The notes: generated by a model not told the origin, from the sequence alone. Shown: positions 8,946-17,837, numbered from the stretch's first letter. The stretch: DNA of 64,000 nucleotides from Planctomycetota bacterium (GCA_021776805.1 JAJFFD010000054.1:1-64000); one strand, 5' to 3'. Numbers and translations are program-made.

Positions 8946-10105
8946 ATCGAGCGCGCATTCTTCCTGATAGCGATCTTGCCGAAAGCCTGGCGAGCTTCGC
9001 CCGCGAGATACGCGAGTTTGCTGAGGACAAGCTCCTGCCACATGCCCGCCGGATCGACGAGGAAGGTGGCTTTCGCCGCGAGTGCGTCGATGAATTTGCG
9101 CAGGCAGGCCTGCTCGCTGGCCCTATCGCCAAAGAAAACGGTGGCGCTGGTTGGAACAGCCTGCAGATGGCCATCGCGCATGAAGAGATCGGAGCGGTCT
9201 GCGGCAACAGCCGCGGCTTCCTCGCCGTGCATTGCGGCCTGGTAGCCATGTGCCTGGAGGCCTTTGCCAGCAGAGAGCAGATCGATCGGGTCATGCCACG
9301 GCTGCTCAGCGGTGAAAACATCGGCTGCTTCGCCCTCACCGAGGAGGAGGCCGGATCGGACGTGGCATCTCTGCAATGCCGCGCCGACAAGGATGGCGAT
9401 GGTTACCGACTCACGGGCAAGAAGATCTGGATCACCAATGGCGGACTGGCCGACCTGGCGATCGTCTTCGCCACTGTCGACCCGAGCGCTGGACGCAAGG
9501 GCATCACGGCCTTCCTCTTACCTACGGACAGAGAAGGTCTGCGCCGAGAGAGAATGCCCGGCAAGGAACTCGGCCACAGGGGTTCCGACCACGCTGAATT
9601 GATCTTTGACGGCATGCGCGCAGAAGCCGATGAAGTCATCGGCGCAGCCGGCGAGGGATTCGCCATAGCCATGGGCGGCCTGCAAGCGGGTCGTATTTCC
9701 GTGGCTGCCGGCGCGGTCGGGATTCACCGTGCCGCACTGCAATTGAGCACGGAGTTCCTCGAGAAACGGGAGCAATTTGGCAAGCCCCTGGCGAGCTTCC
9801 AAATGCTGCAGGAACGCCTGGCGGACATGTATGTCGAACTCCTCGCCGCCAGACAGCTGGTGCATCGCTGCGCCCGTCGCCGTGATGCGGGCATCGAAAC
9901 TCTCAGCGATCTCGCCGCTGCCAAGCTCTATGCCACCGAAGCGGCCGCTCGCGCCGCCGAACAGGCGGTCATGCTTCACGGTAGCCGCGGTTATAGCAGC
10001 GCACACCCACCGGAACGCCTTCTGCGTGACATCTTCGGCCTCCGCATCTACGAAGGGACCAGCATGATTCAGAAGCTGATCCTGGCGCGAGACCTGCTCG
10101 GCTAA
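8942..10105 (+). CDS. Acyl-CoA dehydrogenase
   Basis: 387 residues from the ATG at 8942, which overlaps the crotonase stop. FAD-binding signatures are CFALTEEEAGSD and KIWITNGG. The C-terminal domain has the QFGKPLASFQMLQ helix, HGSRGYS and the catalytic-base position Glu371 in YEGTSMIQK. The length matches the family. The reaction is alpha,beta-oxidation of an acyl-CoA, passing electrons to ETF; an etfBA pair lies about 36 kb downstream. The gene ends at 10105, and its stop codon overlaps the stop codon of motB on the other strand. Confidence 0.93.
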   Translation: MNRARILPDSDLAESLASFAREIREFAEDKLLPHARRIDEEGGFRRECVDEFAQAGLLAGPIAKENGGAGWNSLQMAIAHEEIGAVCGNSRGFLAVHCGLVAMCLEAFASREQIDRVMPRLLSGENIGCFALTEEEAGSDVASLQCRADKDGDGYRLTGKKIWITNGGLADLAIVFATVDPSAGRKGITAFLLPTDREGLRRERMPGKELGHRGSDHAELIFDGMRAEADEVIGAAGEGFAIAMGGLQAGRISVAAGAVGIHRAALQLSTEFLEKREQFGKPLASFQMLQERLADMYVELLAARQLVHRCARRRDAGIETLSDLAAAKLYATEAAARAAEQAVMLHGSRGYSSAHPPERLLRDIFGLRIYEGTSMIQKLILARDLLG

Positions 10106-10836
10106 TTGGAGAAGGCGAAGGCGATCGTGCCCTGATCTTCCCAGGTCCCCGGCTTTCCCGCGTATTCCGCGCGGTCCATGGTCTTGAACTCGGTAGTCAC
10201 CATCTGCTCGGTGACCTTGCGCAGCAATGGCAGGAGGCGATGCACCTGCCGCAAGCGCTGCATACAGAGATCGCTCGAGAAAACGGACTTGCCGTCCGGA
10301 CCCTTGCCCATCTGGCGCCGAGGGGCATGGATGATGACCCGAATCTTGGAGCTGATTCCAGTGCTGTTCTCGACGAGCTTCTGGAGCCACTGCTCAACAT
10401 CCACCTTGATCAAGTCCTGACTTGGACTGCCTGCAGGATTGAAGAAGGCCGAGAGGTTGCCCTTGAAAGTGACCTGGTCGTTGAGCAACTGAATCTCAAT
10501 GGACTTGCCGGTCATCTGCTCATACTCCGCAGGCAATTGGTCGAGCAGATACTCCACCATCTCCCCGTTCTGAGCTGTCAACAGAGGGATGCCCTCGATG
10601 AGGTCACCACCACTCTCACCTCGGTCATAGATTCCGTCCTCGTCAGTCTTCCCCTCACCCTCGAAGGAGAATGCGAAGGCGAGACTCTGTTTCAGCTGCT
10701 TCAGCTTCTTGAGTTTGACCTCACCGAGGGCATAGAGCACCACGAAGAGCGCGAACAGGAGGGTCACCATGTCGGCATAGCTGATGACCCAACGCTCGTG
10801 ATTGCCGTGCTCTTCGTGCTTGTGCTTTCTGCCCAT
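10102..10836 (-). CDS. motB: Flagellar stator protein MotB
   Basis: 244 residues. A short cytosolic basic/His-rich start is followed by one membrane helix, SYADMVTLLFALFVVLYAL, carrying the proton-channel Asp22. Behind it lies a plug-like linker and a C-terminal OmpA-like peptidoglycan-binding region that is rather divergent (IRVIIHAPRRQMGKGPDGK, SDLCMQRLRQVHRLL). MotA and MotB form the stator that couples ion flow to flagellar rotation. The start overlaps the motA stop by one base. The stop overlaps the convergent acyl-CoA dehydrogenase stop. Confidence 0.9.
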   Translation of the reverse strand: MGRKHKHEEHGNHERWVISYADMVTLLFALFVVLYALGEVKLKKLKQLKQSLAFAFSFEGEGKTDEDGIYDRGESGGDLIEGIPLLTAQNGEMVEYLLDQLPAEYEQMTGKSIEIQLLNDQVTFKGNLSAFFNPAGSPSQDLIKVDVEQWLQKLVENSTGISSKIRVIIHAPRRQMGKGPDGKSVFSSDLCMQRLRQVHRLLPLLRKVTEQMVTTEFKTMDRAEYAGKPGTWEDQGTIAFAFSN

Positions 10837-11582
10837 CAGTGATTGACATAGACCGACAAGCGGCTGCGCAAGGCTCCGGGAGCCATTCCGGATTGAATCC
10901 CGACCACACCCTCGAGAATCAAACTCTTGTGCAACTGGTCATGCTGGTTCTGGCGCGCCAACTTGAAGGAGATGGGCAGGCAAACCACGTTTGCATAGCC
11001 CACACCATAGACCGTCGCAACGAAGGCGATGGCGATGCCGGGGCCGATCATGGCCGGGTTGTCCAGGTTCTCCATCACGTGGATGAGACCGAGCACCGCG
11101 CCGAGCACACCGACAGTGGGACAGAGGGCGCCCCAGGTCTCCCAAAACTTCGCCCCCGCCTTGTTGTTTTCTTCGGCGATATCCATGTCAGTCTCGACCG
11201 TCTGGCGAATGGCCTCGGCGCTGCTGCCATCGATGGCGAGAGTCAGACACTTGACCAAGAAGGGGTCACCCTCCCCGTCGGAGGTGAAAGACTCGAGGGC
11301 TAGCAGTCCTTCTCTGCGGGCCAGATTGGCGAGCTCGAGGATCTTCTCCACCGTGCCTGGAAGATCGATCTTGGGCGGAATGAAAGTGTTCTTCAGCGCC
11401 TTCATGGCGCGAAAGAAATCATCCATGGGCGTGGCGACCAATGTCGCTCCCAGTGAGCCAATGATCACGATCAGGAAGGCAGTCGTCTCAATAAGCGCGC
11501 TAACATGCCCGCCTTCGAGAACCTGACCGCCGAGGATTCCTCCAATTGCGATCGCCAGCCCAAGCAGTGTCGTGATTTCCAT
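10836..11582 (-). CDS. motA: Flagellar stator protein MotA
   Basis: 248 residues with four hydrophobic helices. The first pair is LLGLAIAIGGILGGQVLEGG and IETTAFLIVIIGSLGATLVA; the second pair contains CPTVGVLGAVLGLIHVMENL and the family signature GPGIAIAFVATVYGVGYAN. The cytosolic loop with RREGLLALE and many charged residues contacts FliG in known stators. motA leads the minus-strand motAB operon, separated by about 226 bp from the divergent ligase gene. motAB interrupts what otherwise reads as an acyl-CoA catabolism region. Confidence 0.94.
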   Translation of the reverse strand: MEITTLLGLAIAIGGILGGQVLEGGHVSALIETTAFLIVIIGSLGATLVATPMDDFFRAMKALKNTFIPPKIDLPGTVEKILELANLARREGLLALESFTSDGEGDPFLVKCLTLAIDGSSAEAIRQTVETDMDIAEENNKAGAKFWETWGALCPTVGVLGAVLGLIHVMENLDNPAMIGPGIAIAFVATVYGVGYANVVCLPISFKLARQNQHDQLHKSLILEGVVGIQSGMAPGALRSRLSVYVNH

Positions 11583-11648
11583 TGATCCCTTGCCGGGTAT
11601 TCCCGCTAGTACCGTGGCTTATAGATTCACGGAATGAATGGCTCAGGC

Positions 11649-11671
11649 TTGAGTTCCGTTCAGGAATTCAA
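11649..11671. promoter_or_regulatory. Imperfect inverted repeat, possible operator
   Basis: In the 226-bp space between divergent motA and the CoA-ligase gene, TTGAGTTCC and GGAATTCAA form a 9-bp inverted repeat with one mismatch and a 5-bp centre. Size and position suit a dimeric repressor site (TetR or GntR type). I did not see copies before the other catabolic genes, so the assignment is weak. Confidence 0.3.
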
Positions 11672-11808
11672 CACTTTCCCACGAGCACTCTTCGCCCCCT
11701 TCAGTCCCACCTTCCTGATCGGTCAACACGCGTCTCGACCTTTCGATTTCCACGATTCGAGTTGCTCCAGTATCCTGGCGCAGAACACCCTTTACCGAGG
11801 TAGGCAGC

Positions 11809-13146
11809 TTGGTTGAGCAACATTGGCCCGCGTATTGGAATCCCAAACAGGAGACGCTTCCCAAGGAAGAGCTCCACGCGCTGCAAGGCATCAAGCTCCA
11901 GGGTCATGTGCAGCGAGCATGGCAACAGAGCCCCTTTCACCGCCGGCTCTATGAATCCGCCGGCCTGACTCCCGACAAGATCAAGGGTCTGGACGACCTC
12001 CGTCGGCTGCCCTTCATGACCCGTGAGAACTGGATGGCCTGCCAGGCAGAGCAACCCATGTTCGGCGACATGCTCACCCGCGATGTGGACGACGCGATTC
12101 GCTACCACCTCACTTCCGGCACGAGCGGACGACAGCCCTTGCGGGTTCTCGACTCGAGAAAGGACTGGGCTTGGATCGCCGAGATGTGGTGCTACGGCTT
12201 CTGGGGCTTTGGCATTCGCCCCAGCGATCGCGTCTTCTTTGCTTTCAGCTACGGCTCCTTCATCGGCTTCTGGGGTGCACACTACTGCTGCGAGAAGATC
12301 GGCTGCATGGTTCTGCCTTCCGGCAACATGACCACCGAGGGCCGAGTCAAACAACTCGTTGAGATGGCTGCGACCGTAGTCTGCGCCACACCCACCTACG
12401 CCCTGCGCATGGGCCAGGTCGCTGCAGAATTGGGGATCGACCTCGCCAAGGATGGTAAAGTCCGCCGCCTGATCGTCTCCGGTGAGCCCGCGGTCCCGGC
12501 GACCCGCAAACTCCTCGAAGAGATGTGGGGTGCGAAGGTCGGCGATACGGCGGGCATGACCGAGATCGGAACGATCATGATCTTCGAGTGCGAACAACAG
12601 CCAGGCGGCACGCATATCATCGAAGATCACTTCATCGAAGAGGTCATCGATCCGGAGACCCTCGAGCCCGTACCCATGGGTGGTCGTGGCGAACGCATCG
12701 TGACCTCCTTCGGACGGGGCTTCATCCCACTCATCAGATACCGAACTCGGGACCTGGTGCAGCGCATTCCTCATGACAGCTGCAGCTGTGGCCGCACAGG
12801 CGACATCTACCAGGGAGGGATCCTCGGCAGAGTCGACGACATGAAGTGCATTCGTGGGACAAACGTCTACCCGCGGGCGGTCGAGACCATCATCCGCGAG
12901 TATGCGGATATCGAAGAGTTTCAGATCCTCCTCACCCGTGAAGCAGGCATTCGCGACGAGATCACGGTCCAGGTCGAGCTCAAGCCCGACAGCGCAGAGA
13001 GCTGGCAGAAGCTAGAGAAGAACCTGGGCAAGGATCTGGCAGAAGCCCACGAGGGCTTGCGATTCAACCTATCCAAGGCCGCAGAGGGTGAGCTACCGAG
13101 ATTCGAGCTCAAGGCCAAGCGCATGCAGGACAGGCGAGGAGATTGA
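11809..13146 (+). CDS. Phenylacetate-CoA ligase-family adenylate-forming enzyme
   Basis: 445 residues, the size of PaaK-type ligases. The ATP-binding loop TSGTSGRQP lies at about residues 103-111, AGMTEIG is the A5-type motif, and RYRTRDLVQRI and the Cys-rich SCSCGRTGD are typical of PaaK-like proteins. LGRVDDMKCIRGTNVYP begins the C-terminal lid. The enzyme activates a carboxylic (often aryl) acid to its CoA thioester; the substrate is unknown. The start is a TTG at 11809 with GAGG eight bases upstream. It could feed the SDR/hydratase/dehydrogenase operon on the other side of motAB. Confidence 0.88.
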   Translation: MVEQHWPAYWNPKQETLPKEELHALQGIKLQGHVQRAWQQSPFHRRLYESAGLTPDKIKGLDDLRRLPFMTRENWMACQAEQPMFGDMLTRDVDDAIRYHLTSGTSGRQPLRVLDSRKDWAWIAEMWCYGFWGFGIRPSDRVFFAFSYGSFIGFWGAHYCCEKIGCMVLPSGNMTTEGRVKQLVEMAATVVCATPTYALRMGQVAAELGIDLAKDGKVRRLIVSGEPAVPATRKLLEEMWGAKVGDTAGMTEIGTIMIFECEQQPGGTHIIEDHFIEEVIDPETLEPVPMGGRGERIVTSFGRGFIPLIRYRTRDLVQRIPHDSCSCGRTGDIYQGGILGRVDDMKCIRGTNVYPRAVETIIREYADIEEFQILLTREAGIRDEITVQVELKPDSAESWQKLEKNLGKDLAEAHEGLRFNLSKAAEGELPRFELKAKRMQDRRGD

Positions 13147-13149
13147 GCA

Positions 13150-13368
13150 ATGAGTGAGTCATCAAGGACTGGCCAAAAGGATCTTCTTGGGCGAGAGCTG
13201 AGCGAAGAGGAGAGAGAAGTCTTGGATCTCTACCAACGCCTCCGCAAACTGGCAGCCCGCAGTGACCTGGCCCCCTGCATAAGCATGAATGCCAAGCAGG
13301 CCATGGTCATGCTCTGGAATGCCTGTACCGACTTGGGACTGATTCACGAGGAGGCCGAGGTCGACTGA
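13150..13368 (+). CDS. Small hypothetical protein
   Basis: 72 residues, starting three bases after the ligase stop with GAGATTGAGCA just upstream. It is highly charged at the start (LSEEEREVLDLYQRLRKLA), then a short hydrophobic C-terminal half (AMVMLWNACTDLGLIHEEAE). It has one Cys in APCISMN and one in WNACTD. No family was recognised. The tight spacing suggests co-transcription with the CoA ligase. Confidence 0.6.
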   Translation: MSESSRTGQKDLLGRELSEEEREVLDLYQRLRKLAARSDLAPCISMNAKQAMVMLWNACTDLGLIHEEAEVD

Positions 13369-13448
13369 ACGTCCCGCAGTACCTCAGCCACAAAGCTCGC
13401 ATCTGAAGCACCTCAGCGATCGCTCTCATCAGACCCCGCCAGCAGTCT

Positions 13449-14057
13449 ATGGAACTCAGCCCTCTGACCATCATCGCCGTCCCCTTGCTCGGAGGGTTGA
13501 TTGGCTACCTGACCAATCGCCTCGCGGTGAAGATGATCTTCCGCCCCATCAAACCCATCAACATACTCGGCATACGAGTGCAGGGGCTCATGGGGAAGCG
13601 ACAGGAGGCGCTGGCGGCGAGCATAGGCAACGTCGTCGGTGGACATCTGCTGCGCCACGAAGATGTGGTCAAGAGCTTCGAGAAAGTCGACCTGGAGAGC
13701 CTGCTCGAGCAGGTCCTGACCGAAGCCCTCGCCGATCGCATCGAGCAACTTCGTGGCCTACCGCTGATCGGCGGCTTCCTCACGGAAGAACGCCTGGGAG
13801 AACTCCGCAAGTCCCTGGTCGATGGCTTCCTGGGTCATAGGGAAGCACTCCTCGAAAAACTCGAGGAGGCGGTCGAAGCCGGCTTGGACATCGAGTCGGT
13901 GGTTCGAGAGAAAGTCGCTGCCTTCCCGGTGGAGAAGCTCGAGAGCCTCATCTTGGAGGTTGCCTCGCGGGAACTTAGGGCGATTGAGATTCTTGGCGGC
14001 GTGCTCGGTACGCTCATTGGCCTGATCCAGCTCCTCGCCATCTCAGCCTTCGGCTAG
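13449..14057 (+). CDS. DUF445-family membrane protein
   Basis: 202 residues. The N-terminus MELSPLTIIAVPLLGGLIGYLTNRLAVKMIFRP is the hallmark of DUF445: one membrane helix, then the TNxxAVxMxFxP signature. The middle is an amphipathic region with Glu/Leu periodicity. A second membrane helix closes the protein (ILGGVLGTLIGLIQLLAISAF). Members such as YheB/YtxP-like proteins are envelope proteins of unknown biochemical role. The gene stands alone between the small hypothetical gene and a secreted-protein gene. Confidence 0.83.
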   Translation: MELSPLTIIAVPLLGGLIGYLTNRLAVKMIFRPIKPINILGIRVQGLMGKRQEALAASIGNVVGGHLLRHEDVVKSFEKVDLESLLEQVLTEALADRIEQLRGLPLIGGFLTEERLGELRKSLVDGFLGHREALLEKLEEAVEAGLDIESVVREKVAAFPVEKLESLILEVASRELRAIEILGGVLGTLIGLIQLLAISAFG

Positions 14058-14105
14058 GGGATCTGGAGCGGTTACGCTAGGCCCCCTCCAAAGCTACTCG
14101 TCACA

Positions 14106-15311
14106 GTGAGACTCACCGCCCACCTCCTCATCCTCGCCATCCCCATGCTTCTCCCCGCACAGGAGCAGCAGGACTGGCGAATCCCTTTCCGCAACCCGCA
14201 AAAGAACCTCGCCCCCCCGGAAGACCTCTTCCGTGAGTTGCGGATCATGCAGAGCATCGCCCCCGGGCCGGACAGCAGCGGCGTGAGCTATGACCAGGAG
14301 GGGCGGCTCATCTGTGACGACAGCGAGTGGCAGCGGGCCTACGACCGCCTGCTCCAACTGCGCTACGACCCTGGCTACATCTCCATGGTTTTGCGCGAGA
14401 GTGGCTCCGTGCTCGACCGAGAGACGGCGATGTATGGCGCCTTCTACGGGCCGGAGATCGAACACAGCTTCAATCTCATCCGCCATATTCCTGGAGAACC
14501 GGTTCGGCGGATCCGCGAGCTTGGCTACCGGCTCGCCCTCGGCTTTCTCGAGGTGCATCTGGCCTCGACAATCACTGGCGACGTGGAGGAATGGGTCGCC
14601 ACCAAGGTCGGTCCAGCCGGCAACAAGGGGCCGCGACCCGGCACTTTCGCCTACGAACTGGACATGGTGCCGTTCATCGCCCTTCTGGAGATCGGTGATG
14701 ATCTTGACCGGGCACAGGTCTTCTGGTTCATGAGCGAGTGCATCCGGCTGCGTTCGGACCTGGGCCCCGCCTACTTCGGCTACTCCCAGCTCCCGCTGCG
14801 AAACTCTCTTTCGAGCAAGAACGCAGACCTCAAGAAGAACGCCCTCGGGCTGATCGCTCTAGTCGATCCGGTGCAGCGCGAGACTCCTGCTAGCGAGCTC
14901 GATGATGCCGCTCTCCAGGACTGGTTCGATGATGTGATCTACCGGGTCTTTCCGCCAATCCGCCCGATTCATGCGGCGCTCACCGAACTCTATGCCAGCG
15001 AAGACTTGGACCAGCTGGTGGCCAAGGGCCGCGAACTGCTGACGAACGGCAGCCTTGGTGACCCGGAGAATGGCCAGCTCAAGAGCGGTTCTTACTACCG
15101 CGGCCTTCGCCTCCTCCATCTGCCCGATCCCCTGCCGAAGCTAGGCTTCGCCGCGAATCAGGTCATCACCGCCATCGATGGCGAGCCTATCGGCAGCTGT
15201 GAGGATCTCCTACGAGTGCTCAGCAAGCTGATGGAGCTGAAGAAGACCAGCCTAATGGTCTTTTACGTGGACAGAGGAGAAGAGCGCGCCCGAGAATTCC
15301 GGCTGCGCTGA
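14106..15311 (+). CDS. Secreted protein with C-terminal PDZ-like domain
   Basis: 401 residues from a GTG start at 14106. MRLTAHLLILAIPMLLPAQ is the signal peptide. The long central region is alpha-helical and not recognised. The last about 80 residues look like a PDZ domain, with carboxylate-loop-like LPKLGFAANQVITAIDGEPI and then LLRVLSKLMELKKTSLMVFYVDRG, the usual GDxIxxInGxxI layout. No protease catalytic triad was found, so it is probably a periplasmic adaptor rather than an HtrA-type protease. argS follows about 45 bp downstream. Confidence 0.7.
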   Translation: MRLTAHLLILAIPMLLPAQEQQDWRIPFRNPQKNLAPPEDLFRELRIMQSIAPGPDSSGVSYDQEGRLICDDSEWQRAYDRLLQLRYDPGYISMVLRESGSVLDRETAMYGAFYGPEIEHSFNLIRHIPGEPVRRIRELGYRLALGFLEVHLASTITGDVEEWVATKVGPAGNKGPRPGTFAYELDMVPFIALLEIGDDLDRAQVFWFMSECIRLRSDLGPAYFGYSQLPLRNSLSSKNADLKKNALGLIALVDPVQRETPASELDDAALQDWFDDVIYRVFPPIRPIHAALTELYASEDLDQLVAKGRELLTNGSLGDPENGQLKSGSYYRGLRLLHLPDPLPKLGFAANQVITAIDGEPIGSCEDLLRVLSKLMELKKTSLMVFYVDRGEERAREFRLR

Positions 15312-15354
15312 ACACTGCGATCCAACTGACGCAGGGGCGCCTGGAGAATTGATC

Positions 15355-17079
15355 TTGAGCGACCTCCGCGGACATCTGGAATCCCGCCTGCGCGCCGCCC
15401 TGGGCGAGGACAAGTCGGAATTCATTCTGCTGCAAGCTCCCAAGAATCGGGAGCACGGCGACCTGGCTCTGGCCTGCTTCATGCTGGCGAAGGCCGAATC
15501 CACGGCGCCACCCAAGATCGCCGCGCGCATCGCCGCAGAATTCGAAGCTGACGAGATCATCGAGCAGGCGAGCGCTGCTGGTCCCTTCGTCAATTTCAAG
15601 TATCGCCGCGCAGCTCTGGCACGCTCAGCCATCGAGGGCATCCTCAGACAAGAAGCTCCCTTCGGACCTTCGCCGGCATCGGGGAAGAGCATCGTCATCG
15701 ACTTCTCTTCGCCCAATATCGCCAAGCCCTTCCACATCGGCCACATGCGCTCAACGGTGATCGGCGCCGCCCTGCGCCGCATCCATCTGTACCTGGGAGC
15801 AGAGGTCCATGGCGTCAATCATCTCGGTGACTGGGGCATGCCCTTCGCCAAGATGATGACCGCGTACATGCGTTGGGGCGAGGCAGACAAGCTCGCTGAA
15901 CAACCGATGCGCTACATGTTCAGCCTCTATATCCGCTACGGGAAAGAGGCAGCGCAGGACCCGAGCCTGGACAAAGAAGCTGCGGTGCATTTCAAGAACC
16001 TCGAAACCGGTGAGGACAACGAGGAGCGCAAGCTTTGGCAGTTTCTTCGTGATGAGTCCCTCAAGGCTTTTCAGGGGCCGTACGACCGCCTCGGTGTCAG
16101 CTTTGACCACATCACTGGCGAGAGCTTCTACGAAGACAAGATGGCCGGCGCCATGGACCGTGTCATCAAGGCAGGGGTCCTGACCGAATCGGAAGGGGCG
16201 GGAGTCGTCGACCTCAAGGACCAGGGGATCAAGGTCCCATGCATCCTGCGCAAGAGCGACGGCACGACTCTCTATCACACCCGCGACCTCGCAGCGGCCT
16301 TCTATCGACTCGAGACCTTCGCGCCGGATCGCATGCTTTACGTCGTGGGCTCGGAACAGAAACTGCACTTCCAGCAGCTGAAGGCGATGCTCGTCAAGAT
16401 GGGAGAGCCCCTGGCGAAGAAGATCGAGCACGTCCCTTTCGGCCTGATCCTGGCCAAGAATCCGGATTCAGGTAAGTGGGAGAAGTTTGCATCCCGTGGC
16501 GGCAACGCGATCTTCCTCGACGAAGTCCTCGACGAGGCCGTCGCCAACGTGCGTCGCATCATCGAAGCGAAGAACCCGGACCTCACAAACAAGGAAGAGG
16601 TCGCCGAACAAATCGGCGTCTCAGCCATCGTCTTCAACGACCTCAAGAACGGTCGCATCAAGGACGTGAAGTTCGACTGGGACACCATGCTCAGCTTCGA
16701 CGGTGAGACGGGACCCTACGTGCAGTACGCCTATGCGAGGCTCTCCGGAATCTTGCAGAAGTCAGAAGCTCCTGAGGAGGTAGACAGCCTGCTGGAGAAT
16801 CTGGACTACGAGCTCCTCGCTGACGCCGAAGACGTTCTCCTGACCATGCACGAGTTTAGCGGCTGCATGCAGCGGGCCGCAGAGCAGAGCGAGCCAAGTG
16901 TCATCACCAACCTCATGATCAAGGTGGCTGGCGAAATCCACAGCTACCTGCACGAGCACCACGTACTCCGCGCCGAAGAAGCGACCAAGAAGGCGCGGAT
17001 CGCCCTGGTTGCAGCTTCGCGGCAACTGATATCTACTGGTCTTGGCCTCATCGGCGTTGCAGCTCCAGATGAGATGTAA
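15355..17079 (+). CDS. argS: Arginine--tRNA ligase
   Basis: 574 residues. It has an ArgRS N-terminal domain (residues about 1-80), then the class I core with HIGH in KPFHIGHMRSTVIG, the GVNHLGDWGMPFAKM strand, LYHTRDLAAAFYR, and YVVGSEQKLHFQQL. The KMSKS position is replaced by a divergent FASRGGN stretch, as in many ArgRSs. The C-terminal anticodon-binding helical domain ends GVAAPDEM. I chose TTG 15355 over TTG 15349 because GGAG at 15343-15346 is then eight bases upstream. apt follows 24 bp downstream, probably in the same transcript. Confidence 0.95.
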   Translation: MSDLRGHLESRLRAALGEDKSEFILLQAPKNREHGDLALACFMLAKAESTAPPKIAARIAAEFEADEIIEQASAAGPFVNFKYRRAALARSAIEGILRQEAPFGPSPASGKSIVIDFSSPNIAKPFHIGHMRSTVIGAALRRIHLYLGAEVHGVNHLGDWGMPFAKMMTAYMRWGEADKLAEQPMRYMFSLYIRYGKEAAQDPSLDKEAAVHFKNLETGEDNEERKLWQFLRDESLKAFQGPYDRLGVSFDHITGESFYEDKMAGAMDRVIKAGVLTESEGAGVVDLKDQGIKVPCILRKSDGTTLYHTRDLAAAFYRLETFAPDRMLYVVGSEQKLHFQQLKAMLVKMGEPLAKKIEHVPFGLILAKNPDSGKWEKFASRGGNAIFLDEVLDEAVANVRRIIEAKNPDLTNKEEVAEQIGVSAIVFNDLKNGRIKDVKFDWDTMLSFDGETGPYVQYAYARLSGILQKSEAPEEVDSLLENLDYELLADAEDVLLTMHEFSGCMQRAAEQSEPSVITNLMIKVAGEIHSYLHEHHVLRAEEATKKARIALVAASRQLISTGLGLIGVAAPDEM

Positions 17080-17103
17080 GCCCCTCAAAGGACATCACAA
17101 CCC

Positions 17104-17619
17104 ATGGAACTAGAGCATTACATCAGGGACGTGCCTGACTTTCCCAAGCCAGGCATCGTATTCAAGGACATCACACCACTGCTGGCTGACCCCGCTGCAC
17201 TGGCCGGATCAATCCGTCTCATGGGCGAAAGGGTCAGCGATCTGGACTTCGATCAGGTAGTCGGCATCGAGTCGCGCGGCTTTCTCTTTGGCGTTCCACT
17301 CGCCCTGCAGCACAACAAGGGCTTCACCCCCATCCGCAAACCCAACAAGCTGCCTTACAAGACCCGAGCCGTGGACTACGACTTGGAGTACGGCTCGGAT
17401 CGACTCGAGATCCACGAAGACGGGGTTCACCCGGGCAGCAGGGTGATCCTGGTTGACGACCTGCTGGCCACCGGCGGAACTATGGCCGCTGCCTGTACAC
17501 TCGTCGAAAATCTCGGCGCCCGTGTGGTCGCCTGCATCTTCCTCGTGGAACTCGGATTCCTGAAGGGCCGGGATAAATTGCCAGGCCAGCGCCTAGAGGC
17601 TCTGATTGAGTTCCCCTAA
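17104..17619 (+). CDS. apt: Adenine phosphoribosyltransferase
   Basis: 171 residues, the normal Apt length. It opens IRDVPDFPKPGIVFKDITPL, has GIESRGFLFG and the flexible-loop region RKPNKLPYKT, and the PRPP-binding motif VILVDDLLATGGTMA at about residue 115. It converts adenine plus PRPP to AMP in purine salvage. It follows argS closely and is the last gene before the riboswitch region. Confidence 0.96.
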   Translation: MELEHYIRDVPDFPKPGIVFKDITPLLADPAALAGSIRLMGERVSDLDFDQVVGIESRGFLFGVPLALQHNKGFTPIRKPNKLPYKTRAVDYDLEYGSDRLEIHEDGVHPGSRVILVDDLLATGGTMAAACTLVENLGARVVACIFLVELGFLKGRDKLPGQRLEALIEFP

Positions 17620-17638
17620 CTCCTTACCAGATAACTAC

Positions 17639-17668
17639 TTGACGATTTCTCTCAAGTTAATCCAAAGT
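17639..17668 (+). promoter_or_regulatory. Possible housekeeping promoter before the riboswitch
   Basis: TTGACG at 17639-17644 matches five of six bases of a sigma-70 -35 box. A weak -10 (CAAAGT-like) lies about 18 bases on. It sits upstream of the sigma-28-like box described separately, so the riboswitch leader may have two promoters. The -10 match is poor. Confidence 0.3.
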
Positions 17669-17674
17669 AGGAGT

Positions 17675-17701
17675 GAAACGGAACCCCAGTCCTGCCGATA
17701 A
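17675..17701 (+). promoter_or_regulatory. Sigma-28 (FliA)-like promoter
   Basis: GCCGATAA at 17694-17701 is a perfect FliA -10 box. Eleven bases upstream of it, the usual spacing, begins GAAACGGA at 17675-17682, which keeps the AAA core of the TAAAGTTT -35 consensus. Transcription would start near 17708, just ahead of the c-di-GMP aptamer. If functional, the tailed sigma factor downstream would be autoregulated or driven by the second FliA in the cluster. Confidence 0.5.
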
Positions 17702-17742
17702 ACACTCGCCGGCCAAAACCGGCAAACGATCTTTCAGAGTGC

Positions 17743-17832
17743 TTCACGACAAAGGCAAACCCATCGAAAGGTGGGGACGCAAAGCCAAGGGCCTTCCGCA
17801 GCAGTAGCTGCCTGGTAGCCGGTTCCCGAAAG
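17743..17832 (+). promoter_or_regulatory. c-di-GMP-I (GEMM) riboswitch aptamer
   Basis: The leader shows the GEMM-I consensus in order: CACGACAAAGGCAAACC, a P2 stem CCCATC/GGTGGG closed by a GAAA tetraloop, the invariant GGGACGCAAAGCC core, GGGCCTT beginning P3, a GCAGC/GCTGC hairpin for the P3 tip, and GGTAGCCGGTTCCCG closing P1. The tetraloop and the P3 CCTT/TGG receptor are placed as in the known fold. It binds the second messenger cyclic di-GMP. It is on the same strand as, and 160 bp before, the FliA-family sigma gene, with two strong hairpins between. Confidence 0.9.
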
Positions 17833-17837
17833 AAGCT

